NCBI GenBank assembly: GCA_024803745.1
Contig: JANJXV010000010.1
Coordinates: 31,641,525 to 31,705,524 of the forward strand
Source: Megascapheus bottae
Taxonomy: Eukaryota; Chordata; Mammalia; Rodentia; Geomyidae
DNA: 64,000 nucleotides
Reading direction: 5' to 3'
The translations under genes were made by a program, and so were the position numbers. A model generated the notes under the pieces. The model worked only from the letters and a program-made list of their open reading frames with translations. It had not been told where the DNA came from and searched no databases. Shown in pieces: positions 47,761-59,085 of the stretch (position 1 is the first letter of the stretch; every line of letters begins with the position of its first letter).

Positions 47761-48435
47761 TGAGGTAGATAGTCTGGAGTAGTGGGGATTTTAAGGAAGC
47801 GCTAACATGCTTGATTTTAATATTTAAAAGTAAAGAAATCTATGAAGCTATTTAACCCTGTTTTGTAAGGTAAAACATTTGTGGACAAGTGTTACATATG
47901 TTCACATTTAGTTGGTTGACACACTAATGAACCTCTTCTGTGAGAATAAAATCTATATAATGGACTTTTAGGTTTCACTGTCCTACTGGCATGCACAATC
48001 TCTAGATCTGACATGTGTTTATGTGTAAGACAGATTTAAATGAGCCATTATGATGATCTGGTGTATAGTTAGAATAGATAATAAATGGATATTTAATATG
48101 GGTCACATGTATTATAATAGTTTTCCATCAATGATGGATATTCTGATATCGTGGTGGAGTAGATCATAAATTCAGTAATGGATATTTAATAGGGGTTTAG
48201 GAAGATTATAATCTTATTTTCCCCATCTCATCTAGAGTGTATTTTGACAGTTACAGAAATGGTACAGAACAGGAAGAGGAATGAAGTTGAGCATCAGCTA
48301 TTGGCCAATGCAAAGCTATAATTATTCTTGGATGTTTTCAAACACTCAGCAAATTGTATTCTCCTAACTCATTTTTCTAGCTTGAACATTTTTGCTTTCT
48401 TTTTCTGTTGTGAGCATTGTTTTCCTTTTGTGGGG
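47761..48435. other. Unannotated stretch, no gene seen
   Basis: No gene or recognised repeat. Confidence 0.4.
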
Positions 48436-48439
48436 GGAC

Positions 48440-48735
48440 AATTGGTAGTTATATTGGGGTTTAAAGTCAGGCCTTTGCATTACAGGCAAACTAACCATCA
48501 CTTGAACCATGTTTCCAAACTTTTTGCTTTAAGGTTTATTGTTTATTTACTACAATCCTCCTATCTATTATCCTGTGTAGCTGGGCTTATATTTGTGAAG
48601 TCCTCTTCCCAAATCATTTGTTGAGATGATTTTTATCTATCTTTTTGCTCTAGCTAGTATTTAATCATTATTCTCCAGATCTCTGCCTCCTAAGTAGCTG
48701 GGATTATAGATATGAGCCACCATACCTGTGCTTGC
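48440..48735 (-). repeat. One and a half old B1-Geo / B1-like copies, antisense
   Basis: 48440-48590 has 'ggggtttaaagtcaggcctt' and 'cctgtgtagctgggcttata'. 48640-48735 has 'ctccagatctctgcctccta' and 'gggattatagatatgagcca', a second antisense B1-like head. The 98-codon frame at 48328-48624 overlaps these and is not a gene. Confidence 0.6.
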
Positions 48736-49340
48736 ACATTTGCTTTCTAAAGGATGAGTGACCTATCTGTCATTATTTTATGAACTAGCTCAAAACTGTT
48801 GCCTACTCTTACTACCAGGATGTAAATATCAACTTAGGCTTTTTGATTGTGGGATAATAATTTCCCTTCCTCTGCTCTCTCCTTTTCTCTGACTTCCTCT
48901 CTGTCCTCCCTTTTCACTCTAAGGCCAACAAATAAAAAACCAGCAATTTCAATCATCACACTGTCTCCTTAGATATACTCCTTAGATATTTTCTGAACAG
49001 CTCTGAACAATGGAGGGCGAAAAGCAGGATGGAGAACATCACAGATATTTAAGGGACAATATCTTGAATTCTGATTTTGTATACAAATAGAAAGAAAACT
49101 GATTATCCTCTGTCATGCAAGAATCTCTGCCTGACTACTATATCTGGTACTAGTCAAATGAGACACATACTGATTCTGATAAGTGACATATACTGACTGC
49201 TTTTGAAAGGAAGAGACAAAGAAAAATGCTCAGATTTTAAACAGTGTTGCAACTAGCACCAGTGGAAATTGAAAGTTCTACACTTTGAAGTTGAATGGAA
49301 ACAATGAAGATTGTAAGAAAGATAGAAAATGAAACTTGGC
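48736..49340. other. Unannotated stretch, no gene seen
   Basis: No gene or recognised repeat. Confidence 0.4.
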
Positions 49341-49344
49341 TGAT

Positions 49345-49582
49345 TCAGCAGATCACACCTGTAATATTAGCTACGCAGGAGTCTGAGATCTGAGGATCAA
49401 GGCTCAAAGCCAGCCTGGGCACAAAAGGATCTGAAACTCTTATCTCAATTTAACCCCTAGAAAATGGGAAGTGGGGCTTGGCTCGAGGGTAGAATAGTAG
49501 CCTTGAGCTGAAGAGCTCAGGGACAGTGCCCAGGCTGAGTTCAACCCCTATGACCCACCAAAACAAAAAACAAAAAAACAAC
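49345..49582 (+). repeat. B1-Geo dimeric SINE
   Basis: 'gcagatcacacctgtaatat', 'ggagtctgagatctgaggat', 'cagcctgggcacaaaaggat', 'ctagaaaatgggaagtgggg' and 'gagctgaagagctcagggac' are followed by an A-rich tail with C interruptions. It belongs to the same sub-type as 17228-17450, 56168-56405 and 61250-61480 (linker 'cctctagaaaa', 'gggcttggctc'). Confidence 0.9.
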
Positions 49583-51828
49583 TTGGTGGCTTTCACTTTT
49601 TTAATAATCAGAATGCAAAAAGAACATATGCTTTTCTAGTAATACACTATCTTTTGGTTTTCTGTGAATAAGTTCTCTTTGGGGCCAGAAAGGTACACAG
49701 GTAAGTAAAAAGCTTAAATATGAGTGCATAAAACCTATAAAGGCTTTATGATGTTATACAACCATAATTATGGTTTTCCTCCTTACCTTTTCCTCAAAAT
49801 ATTTATTTGAAATTCTACTTACTGCTTTTAAGCTGACTCCAGACTATTTAGAAGTAATGCTAAGTCTTTTTGAATATGAGTGGCCCACATTTAAAGACAT
49901 CCTGGCTGAGGAGCTGTCCTCATGAGTACTGTGAGCGGCAGTGGTGATACAGCACATGGATGTTACATCCAGATGGAGACCCAGGACCAGTGGTGTTCCC
50001 ACTGCCCATGGAAATGAGCAGAAGCTCTGCTAAGTACTCACCAAAGATACAGGAATGTCTTTAGACCACACTTGAATACTGGTTCTTTTCCGTTTCATGG
50101 TTGAGCAGAACTATCAGGACACACCACCCATTAGACTGTTCCGCTGTCTTTATATTCTCTAATAAAGCAAATAATAAATACCTTTCAAACACTGAGATTT
50201 CTATTTCAGAGCAAATAAAGATACCATTTCCCATCAAACTTTTGCTAGTTGCACACTGAGATTTGCTTCCAAGTCAGCATTGACTTTGAAGGTGAAAACA
50301 CATTCTTTTTTTTCCTGTTATATACCTGTACCTACAACAGATATAATTCCAAGTGATGAGAGCAAATCTTATTTTCATGATTTATTTTTAGGTATGTTAT
50401 ACCACCTTACTCTGCTTTGAAGACATGATGTTACGTAATCAATCGGAATCAATTTCTGAACTAAGATTTTATATAGGAACTTCTAAAGCTCTGAATGTTT
50501 TATTTGTTGCAGAAAATGGGATTTATCTTTCTGGGAAAGGTGCACACAGCTGTTGGGATGACTTGAGAAAACTAGACAGCAGACTTAATTTAGCATCTTT
50601 ATATTTAGTTGCAAGAGGTACAAGGGAAGGTATCAGATAAATTGATATTAACTGGGGCTTTGGATCTATAGCTTCTATGGCAAATGGTCTAGACTTTACA
50701 AGTTATTCTTTGCAAGTGTCAGTCGTGTTGTAAGACAGAGTATATAAAATTTGTAGTAGTCACACAACTTCATAGAGATGTTGTCAAAATAAATAACCTC
50801 CATTTAGCTGGGTAGGACACACTGAGCAGAAGGTATCAAAGGGGTTGTCTATCAGTGGGTGGGCAGGCTGATGTGGGAGAGGAGGGAAACTGGAAGAGGA
50901 AGGAGAAAATACAGAGAAGGAAATGAGAAAGGGCCGCATGTAGATGCAAGGCAGGGATGGCTGGGAAGGAAGAGAAGGGAAAGGATAAGCTTTGGGGTTA
51001 GCTAGGCTGAAGCCTAAGTGACAGGAAATGCAAGGATAAAGTCAAGAGGAATGGAGATGAGAGGCCAGATTTGTGTATCGAGGCATTTTGTCTGGCTTCA
51101 GGCTTGTGATGAGTATCAAGTGTCAGATCTGGGTGCAAAAGGAGGAGAGACAGAACATATTGGAAAAACTGGGGCAGGCTAGAGGACATAGTTTTAAAAA
51201 GTTGTAGTGGGGGATGCCAAAGACAAAAAGGGAAAGGAGGAAAACATTTTTAACTTGTCTGTTTGCCTTCCATATGGGTTGCAGAAGGCAAAGGGACAGA
51301 AGGAAGAGGGGAAAGAACATTTATGCAGTTTCTGAAAGGGAGAGAAATGCCCCAGAAGGAAAATTTTAAGGGAAAACCACTTGAAACTATCTGTCTACAA
51401 AAAGAAGAATGAGTTGATGGAATATCACGGCAAAAGTTTATGAATCTCAGGCAGTAATCTATGAATGGAAAAAATTTAAAATTATAAAATTTGGGGGATC
51501 ACATAACGAGAAATGCATCCAGCAATTCCAAGAGAACTGTTTAGAACAATATTAATGTGGAAAGATCAAAAACAGGTGTTCACTTCAGGAATGGAAAAGC
51601 AGAAGGAAGATTCTACAGTCTGATGACTTATGTCTTCAGACACTAAAATGCATTCAGCAGTCTGGCTAGCTTTTATACTGGAAAACACTTGTCAAAAAGA
51701 GACATAATGCTTGGGAATGCTGGAGGAACTATAATCCCCTCCTCAAAGGAATACGCGAACATGTGATTTCAAAGACTTTGTAGCTATGTGTGGTCATGTA
51801 CCTCAACCCTCCCCAAAAGATTCCTTGT
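49583..51828. other. Unannotated stretch, purine-rich in its last third
   Basis: No gene or recognised repeat. From about 50870 to 51360 the plus strand is strongly purine-rich but not tandemly repeated. Short frames there (for example 50998-51320, minus) are low-complexity by-products. Confidence 0.4.
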
Positions 51829-54083
51829 AAAGAACATCTGGCTAAGTGCAATAAGGCAAGAAGCAAGCATAAAGGGGATTCAAATAAGGGAAAGATGAAG
51901 TAAAACTTTCCCTCTTTGCAGATGACATGATTCTGTATTTAAAGAATCTATAGACTCCATTCCCAAGCTCCTTGAGCTGATTCAAAACTTAGGAAGGGTA
52001 GTAGGGTATAAAATTAACCCTCAAAAATCAACTGCCTTCCTCTACACCAACAGTGAGAGGAATGAGGCAACAATCAGGAAAGCAACTCCTTTTGCAATAG
52101 ACTCAAAGAAAATAAAGTACTTAGGAATTATCTTAACTAAGAATGTAAAGGACCTTTTTGAGGAAAACTTTAAAACCCTAAAAAAGGAAATTAAAGCAGA
52201 ACTGAGGAAATGGAAAAACCTCCCATGCTCCTGGATTGGAAGAATCAACATCGTGAAAATGACAATCTTGCCAAGGGCTATGTACAAATTCAATGCAATA
52301 CCCATCAATATCCCAATGTCATTCTTTAAAGAAATAGAAGAGGCAATCCAAAATTTCATATGGAATAATAAAAGATCTCATATAGCAAAAAGATTTCTTA
52401 GCAGAAAGAAGAGCACAGGAGGAATTTCAATACCAAACTTTAGGCTCCATTACAGAACTATAACCATCAAAACAGGCTGGTACTGGCACAAGAACAGGCC
52501 TGAAGACCAATGGAATAGAACCGAGGACCCAGATATTAAACCACAGACCTCTGGCCACCTAATCTTTGACAAGGGAGCCAAAAAAATAGAATGGAAGAAA
52601 GACAGCCTCTTCAACAAGTGGTGCTGGCAGAACTGGTTAAGCACCTGCAGAAAACTAGAGTCGGATCCTTCTTTGTCACCCTGCACTAGAATTAACTCCA
52701 TATGGATCAAAGACCTGGAGGTAAAAGCTGACACACTGAAAACTTTACAAGAAGGAATAGGAGATACACTAGGTCTCTTTGGCACAGGTCGAAACTTTCT
52801 TAATAAGGACCAAGAATCACAAATATCAGAGAAAGGCTGGATAAGTGGGACTACATTAAACTGCAGAGCTTCTGTTTGGCAAAGAATATAGCTAGTAAAT
52901 TAATTAGGAAGCCTACAGAATGGGAGAAGATCTTCACTAACCATACAATGGACAAAGGCCTCATAATATAAACAGCTCAAAAAATTGAATCAACCCAAAA
53001 CTAATCTCCAAAGAAACAACCATCCCATTAAAAGATGGGCCAAAGACTTAAAGAGAGTCTTCTCTGAAGAAGAAACAAAAATGGACTATAGACACATGAA
53101 GAAATGCTCAACATCTATGGTCATAAAAGAAATGCAAATCAAAACAACTCTAAGATTCCACCTCACTCCAGTTAGAATCGCCAGGATCAAGAAAACTAAT
53201 AACAACAGATGCTGGAGGGGATGTGGCCAGGAGGGATCACTACTACACTGTTGGTGGGAGTGCAAACTCCTTCAACCACTATGGAAAGCAGTGTGTCAAT
53301 TCCTCAAAGACTGCACATAGAGCTCCCCTATGACCCAGCAATTCCAATCCTTGGCATTTACCCAATTTTCCAGAAACAAGGACATATTAAATCCACTAGC
53401 ATAACGATGTTCATTGCAGCACTATTTACCATAGCAAAGATATGGAACCAACGCAGATGTTCCTAGGTTGATGAGTGGATCAACAAGATGTGGTATTCGT
53501 ACACAATAGAATTCTACGCTGCTCTCAGAAAGAATGACATTGCCCCATTTGTTAGGAAATGGAAAGACTTAGAAAAGGTCATATTAAGTGAAGTAAGCCA
53601 GACTCAAAGGAACGTACGCTCAATGGTTTCCCTCATTTGTCATAATCAGTAGAAACCTTGGGTTCTCAGAGATTGCAGAGATTTGCAATAGAGCAAAACC
53701 TAGATACATAAGGCCATACAGTATGACACTAAATGAAAGGACATCTAGGATATAGAAACAAAAGCCATATAATGAGTGATTGTTGTCCTTAATGTACTAT
53801 GTTATCTCTCATGTCTTTTGCTGTCCCTTGGTTATCTCATATTATTACAGTATCTCACTTTGTTATCTGATATATTGGATATATTTGTATTTGGTTTTTT
53901 GAAATTGGATAGGGAAGTGGGGAAAACAACATGTGGGTTGGGGGTGGGGGGAAGGGAAATGGGGACCAAGACATGAGAAAGGGTATCAATGTATGTGAAT
54001 TAATGCACCTTCTATCTGGTGAATATAATGTAACCCTTCTATTAATTACAATAAATATATATGAAAAAAAGAACACCTGGCTA
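51829..54083 (+). mobile_element. L1 retrotransposon, 5'-truncated, with 16-bp target-site duplication
   Basis: The element proper spans 51845-54067. The flanks 'aaagaacatctggcta' (51829-51844) and 'aaagaacacctggcta' (54068-54083) are a 16-bp duplication with one mismatch. It contains the 3' half of ORF2 (to 53652), a 3' UTR with a G-rich tract (about 53930-53955) and a short A tail. It is the best-preserved element in the window and the reference for the type A 3' UTR. It is 5'-truncated in the reverse transcriptase domain and cannot be autonomous. Confidence 0.95.
51845..53652 (+). pseudogene. L1 ORF2 remnant (reverse transcriptase end to C-terminal zinc-knuckle-like domain)
   Basis: ORF2 supplies the endonuclease and reverse transcriptase that copy L1 RNA at the target site. 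Only the 3' half is present. The catalytic FADD box of the reverse transcriptase is visible at 51915-51926 (reading MILY after it). A stop at 51951 and a frame change follow; the frame then stays open to 52888. That stretch includes the conserved thumb-region segment around 52253. Further stops and frame changes occur at 52889-52985, near 53310 and at 53464. The C-terminal cysteine motif C-x3-C-x7-H-x4-C is intact at 53210-53263. The end reads to a stop at 53650-53652, which I take as the natural ORF2 end because the inverted L1 at 46.3 kb has the corresponding sequence there. The longest single frame from a Met is 212 codons (52253-52891). No protein function is expected. Confidence 0.9.
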
Positions 54084-54365
54084 TATGGAAGGAACGAGTT
54101 GGTGCTGATACAGACAAATGCATACTAAACAGTTCAAGAAAGGTTATATACCACTTTCATGGAAATATTTCCCTGTGATATGCAGCCATGAAAGATTGCT
54201 TGAGAAGTGCAAGACACCTAGAGGTTACTCTGTGGAACTTCGTGGGAGTGCACAGTGAAAGAAGTGGCCCAGGGAAAACATCTAAGAGGGAAGAAAGAAG
54301 AGGGACACTTAAGTCTGAGAAGCTCTGAGTGTATTGTTACCTTGGGAACTGTATTGAAATTAAAA
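54084..54365. other. Unannotated stretch, no gene seen
   Basis: Short unique stretch between the L1 duplication and the AG array. Confidence 0.4.
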
Positions 54366-54416
54366 AGGAGAGGAGAGGAGAGGAGAGGAGAGGAGAGAGA
54401 GAGGGAGGGAGGGAGG

Positions 54417-54482
<66 letters not shown>

Positions 54483-54488
54483 GAGAGA
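54366..54488. repeat. Compound GGAGA / GGGA / (GA)n array, about 120 bp
   Basis: GGAGA units (about 54367-54396), a few GA, then GGGA units (about 54411-54421), then (GA)n to 54488 with one GT interruption. It is purine-only on the plus strand apart from that interruption. It generates spurious frames on both strands. Confidence 0.97.
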
Positions 54489-54945
54489 ATATGAGAATAA
54501 AGTGAATGGGGTACATAATGGCCTCAGTAAGAGGAAACCTGACTTCTGGCAGCAAATACATGTTGGAGAAGGATATGGAGTCAGGTAATGGAATCTGAGA
54601 AAATGAGTTCAAAGCTATTTAGGAAGATAATCTGAGGTTATTAAAATATTAGATAAACAGAGAAACATGGCTTAAAGAAAAATCAATAACACGGATAATG
54701 GGCACAAATCATTCCCCTTGAAGCACAGGGTCTAAAGAACGATGAAGAATAAACTTATTAGTTTTAATATTTAATAAATGATCATTGGGAAGCAGGCTTC
54801 AAATGATAGTTGTCTATACTGTGTGATTTTTTTAAAGGCTTGATGTCAGTGATGCCCCAAATGAAAATGGAAAATAGCAAAAGAATGCAATAAAGAAGAT
54901 GACAGCTTGAGGAATAAAAGCCATGTCTCTAAAACAACAACCAGA
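54489..54945. other. Unannotated stretch, no gene seen
   Basis: No gene or recognised repeat. Confidence 0.4.
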
Positions 54946-54947
54946 AG

Positions 54948-55035
54948 AACCTGGAACAGTGGTACATGTCTGTACTGCCAGTCCTTGAAGGCAGTCTGAG
55001 GAACATAGAAGGCCCCTTACTCTCAAAAAGATAAT
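54948..55035 (+). repeat. Old B1-like monomer
   Basis: 'cctggaacagtggtacatgt', 'gtactgccagtccttgaagg' and 'ccccttactctcaaaaagat' are a diverged B1-like order with an A-rich end. Confidence 0.4.
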
Positions 55036-55197
55036 TTAAAGCACAATAGAACAACAAAAATGAGAATCTTTTACAAAAAATATCAAAGCCTAAACTTAAG
55101 AGAAATGGGTGGGTCTGAGGATGTAAACACACATATGAAATATATATACATATACACATACCATATATGTATATATATATATCCATACAGAGGAAGG

Positions 55198-55202
<5 letters not shown>

Positions 55203-55264
<62 letters not shown>
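55203..55264. repeat. (AG)n microsatellite, about 62 bp
   Basis: A pure AG run, preceded by a TA/CA-rich patch at about 55140-55182. It lies about 715 bp from the compound array at 54366-54488. Confidence 0.97.
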
Positions 55265-55270
<6 letters not shown>

Positions 55271-56160
55271 AATGTAAAATCTGAAAGAGAAAAAACTAGC
55301 AGAAATGTCATGCAAAATACCTTACATAAGAGTCGAATGGCTCAAGCCAATAGAAATTCTAGGAGAGAAGCAGCACCTGCCCACAGGGAAGGTGTGAGGA
55401 GGAGGAGACACAACAACACCTGGCCTTGGAATATACCATAGAAAGATACTTTTTTTGAGTGAACTAACTAAAAGTTTGGAAGAACTGCTGAGTAGAGATG
55501 TAAAAGGCAGCTTGTGAAGTCATGCAGGAGTGACAACAGTCAGAAAATCATGGCAAAGAGCACAACCCTAACAGGATATAATTTGGGCAAGAAACATCAA
55601 TGAGTGGTAAAACTGGCGATGAAGGTTTGAGGACAGACAGGACGTTCAACATATCTTCCACAAATTATTTATGAAGTAACCAAGGGGATAATAGTAGCTT
55701 ATCAGTACAGCAGGGCCAGGCATGCCCTTCAGCGACTCTTTAGGCGCAGCATTTCCTGTTCCTTGTCGTGACATTTCGCTGCAAGCCTTTGTATCAGTCC
55801 CTCTAGGTACAGAGCCTTGATTTGTTTCTAGGCTGTTAGAAGCAGGACCTTTTAGTTCCAGAAAGTGGCAAAATTTACCAAAAATGACTGTCTCAAAATG
55901 TTCTTGTTTTCTTTAAAATCATAGGCTTACATTTCTTACTAGCTGAATATGTTAGATACTTTAATAAAATTGTGTGTAATTGTGACTGCTTTAACAGATC
56001 TGAGGCATTTCCCTTTTGGGGGAAAAGGGGGTGGAGTTACAGCACAGGATGCCTGGTCTCCTTGTCTCCTTACAAATATTCTCAGCTGCTCTGCAGATAG
56101 ATCTCTTCAAACAACGCCCACAGTAACCACATAGACATGACTGCCAAGTGGACACAGACT
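55265..56160. other. Unannotated stretch, no gene seen
   Basis: No recognised transposon. The segment at about 55690-55850 is less AT-rich and contains scattered CpGs. Confidence 0.4.
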
Positions 56161-56167
56161 GAGTTCT

Positions 56168-56405
56168 TTTCTTTTCTTTTTTGGGGTCGTGGGGTTTGAG
56201 CTCAGCCTGGACACTGTCGCTGAGCTCTTCAGCTCATGGCTACCACCCTACCCTTGAGCCAAGCCCCGCTTCTTGTTTCTTCTAGAGGTTGACTGGAGAT
56301 AAGAGTCTCAGATTCTTTTGTGCCCGGACTGGCTTTGAACCTTGATCCTCAGATCTCAGCCTCCTGAGTAGCTAGGATTACAGGCCTGAGCCACCTCCCC
56401 CAGCC
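56168..56405 (-). repeat. B1-Geo dimeric SINE, antisense, well preserved
   Basis: 'gggtttgagctcagcctgga', 'ctgagctcttcagctcatgg', 'tctagaggttgactggagat', 'ccggactggctttgaacctt' and 'gcctcctgagtagctaggat'. The flanks 'ctgagttcttttc' and 'ctgagttatttttc' (from about 56159 and 56405) look like an imperfect duplication. Confidence 0.92.
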
Positions 56406-57410
56406 TGAGTTATTTTTCAAGTGGCTTTTCAGCTCTCTTCACCTCTTTCCCATCTCAGCAATCAATTTCTTTCAGCCCTGACCCAGCATATCTGTCTTTG
56501 TATGCTGTGTCCCAGAAATGGGCCCTGTTTATCATCCTGCTGAGATACTAAAAGAAGTTCACCTAAGAAGCAGTCAGCAAGCAAAGATGACTATGTTGTA
56601 GTCTAAAGACAATTGTCAACCAGGAAAGAGGCTAAACAATACTTTTTTCATGTTTGTAAACTATGTAGGCTTTTTAGAAATTGTCCTATTGAAAGGTGTA
56701 GAATACAGAAAGAACAGCAAACATGTACAATCATAAAATGTCATTAATGATATATATGTAAAGATTTAATGACAAAATTTCCCTGTTTATTATTGGAACA
56801 CAATTTCAACAGTGTTTGTAAATAGGAATTTCTGTTGATTTATTCAAAGAAGTTTTTATTCATGGGGCAACATTTAAGGGTTAATTCCCAAATCATTTAG
56901 CTCCTGGTTACTCTGAGTGGGCCACTGGTTCATTATGTCAGAAGAGCAGCTGTTTCCAACATTAATTCCACTAGTAGTACAAGAAGGACCACAAGCCTCA
57001 TTTAGAACATCAAGATTAAGACAAAATGTATGACTTGCTTTACATGAATTCATCCGCATACTCAGTATTATCATTTCGTAAACCAGAATACCTATAATTT
57101 CTGTAGAACATTTCTAGAATCACACTTCTAGACCACTTTAGATCACAATCAGTTGTGAATATTTCTCTGGTTACTTGGGTTGCTTAAGTAGCATTTTGAT
57201 TATTTTTTAAATATCATTCAAGGAAAAGAAGTTCTCCAAAACACACTACAAATCAAGGTAAGAAACTATATGATTCATGTACTCAACACTACACTTAATT
57301 CATATCAAGTGCTCATTAAAAATTAGCTATTATATTGTTGTTGCCAAACAAAAAGTAGTTTTTCTTACCTATCACTAGAAAAGCATTGTATTACCAATAT
57401 TAATTCAATT
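56406..57410. other. Unannotated stretch, no gene seen
   Basis: No gene or recognised repeat. Confidence 0.4.
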
Positions 57411-57472
57411 TTTTGATACAAGTACTGGGACTTGAACTCAGGACTACTTACTCTCATTTTAGTTTCTCACTT
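57411..57472 (-). repeat. Geo-type right-half fragment, antisense
   Basis: 'acaagtactgggacttgaac' and 'tcaggactacttactctcat' match the antisense 3' end of the dimeric SINEs. The rest is absent. Confidence 0.55.
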
Positions 57473-58380
57473 AAGGCTAGTCAATATTAGATTTATTCCA
57501 TACAAAATAGCAACTCATTTGATCACTGGGGACATATGGTACATGATCAAGAGAAACTAACTAGTTTACAAGTCATTGTCTTTAAATCTATGTTCTGTCA
57601 TTAAAATGGGGGATAATGCCTCTCCTCATCTGTTGGGGGAACAAGTCAAGATTTTACAGCAAACATTTGATTAAATGTTCATTTTTTCCTTAAAACTATG
57701 TCCTCCCTAGAAATGCAGAGTGGCACATCGTCCTATCCACAAAACAGTTTTTAATTGATGAACAGGCAGCCACATGGTAACAGCTGGGTACTTAAGAGTC
57801 TAGGTTCTTAACAGTCTGTCAATATTCCTGAGCAGACGCCAAGAATTAAAATGACTTTGCCTGCTGCATTCCTGACTCTCCTGAGGTCTACTGTAACCTG
57901 TAAGTGAGTTCATACTATGTGTTAATTCTGGAGCCACCTTTTGTCATTTTCACATTGTGTATTCAAAGCGAGCAGTTTGAAACTTGTGATTCTTCAGAAA
58001 ACCAAACCAAACAAATGATATATTTCTCTGTATTTTAAAGCTCTATCATATTTTGTTCATGCACACAAGGAGTTTGTTCCCATATGATCATCACTCCCTG
58101 CTGAGTTCTGTTAGGATAATATAGGCTCACCCCAGTTCTGTTTACTGCTATTGTACCACATACTGTAAGTCTGTCACTTACTCTAATTTACAAGTCTCAG
58201 AAGAAACATTATGCTCATCTTTGTTTCTACCATACTGTCTTACTTGTAACCACAAGTTTCTTCATGTAAATCTATAGGATAATATATGTCGAATTGGCAT
58301 CTACTTATCATAACATTCAGAAACATGAAGGGTGTTTAAAATGTAGATTTTAAAATTCCATTGAGAATCTCTAAATAATT
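57473..58380. other. Unannotated stretch, no gene seen
   Basis: No gene or recognised repeat. Confidence 0.4.
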
Positions 58381-58381
58381 A

Positions 58382-58442
58382 TTAGTAACACTATTACTAT
58401 TACTACTCCTACTCCTATTATTACTACTGCTTCTATTAGTTG
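58382..58442. repeat. Imperfect TAC/TAT/CTC trinucleotide tract
   Basis: Interrupted trinucleotide units ('actattactattactactcc', 'tactcctattattactactg'). It creates a spurious Ser/Asn-rich minus-strand frame at 58336-58521. Confidence 0.8.
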
Positions 58443-58459
58443 TAATAATCACTTTTGTG

Positions 58460-58512
58460 ATTATTACATACAAGCTAGGCAAATGCTCCACTAATGAGCT
58501 TAATATGCCCCG
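58460..58512 (-). repeat. ID-like head fragment, antisense
   Basis: 'tacaagctaggcaaatgctc' and 'cactaatgagcttaatatgc' match the antisense tRNA-derived SINE head (catgctaggcaagcactc). Confidence 0.5.
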
Positions 58513-58725
58513 CCCACCCACAAAGTAGTGGTAGTTTATCAGTTCTACTGATTTGTTTTTCAGTTTTTGTTATTAGTGCTTATTAATTGTACAATGTGAA
58601 GGTTTCATTGTAATATTTCCTCATACATATATTTTTGAATGTATTCAAACTGCTATCATTGAAGAAGAGCATGTGATGCTCAAGAAAATGAGATGTTTAT
58701 CAGAAAAATATTGGGCTTTTCTTTT

Positions 58726-58820
58726 TTCATATATTTTTTATTGTAATTAATAGAAGAGTTACATGATATTTGCCAGATAGATGGTGCATTAATTCCCATA
58801 CATTGATACTCTTTCACATG
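58726..58820 (-). mobile_element. Ultrashort L1 3' end (type A), about 95 bp
   Basis: 'tttcatatattttttattgt', 'aattaatagaagagttacat' to 'attgatactctttcacat' are antisense to the L1 3' terminus. The flanks 'gcttttctttttt' (from 58715) and 'gcttttcttttct' (from 58821) fit a duplication. The next SINE lies directly against it. Confidence 0.9.
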
Positions 58821-58831
58821 GCTTTTCTTTT

Positions 58832-59085
58832 CTTTTTTTGGTGTCAGTTCTGGGACTTGAACTCAGGTCCTAAGTGCTGTCCGTGAGCTTTTGTTCTTAA
58901 CTAGTACAATACCACTTGAGCTACAGTTCTACTTTCAGCTTTTATTTATTTATTTTTTGATTATGAATTAGAGATCGTTGTTTTATGGACATTTCTGCTC
59001 TGTCTGGGTTTAAACCATGATCCTCATATCTCAGCCTCTCGAATAGCTAGGACTATAAGCATGAGCCATTGGCACCCCTTACCAC
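58832..59085 (-). repeat. B1-Geo dimeric SINE, antisense
   Basis: 'cagttctgggacttgaactc', 'aataccacttgagctacagt', 'gtttaaaccatgatcctcat' and 'aatagctaggactataagca'. It contains a short TTTA expansion at about 58940-58955. Confidence 0.8.

Noticed and set aside
48328..48624. 98-codon plus-strand frame
   Set aside because: It overlaps degenerate antisense SINE sequence and has no domain.
52253..52891. 212-codon open frame as a candidate gene
   Set aside because: It is part of L1 ORF2 (thumb and downstream region), flanked by other ORF2 pieces and an L1 3' UTR with a target-site duplication.
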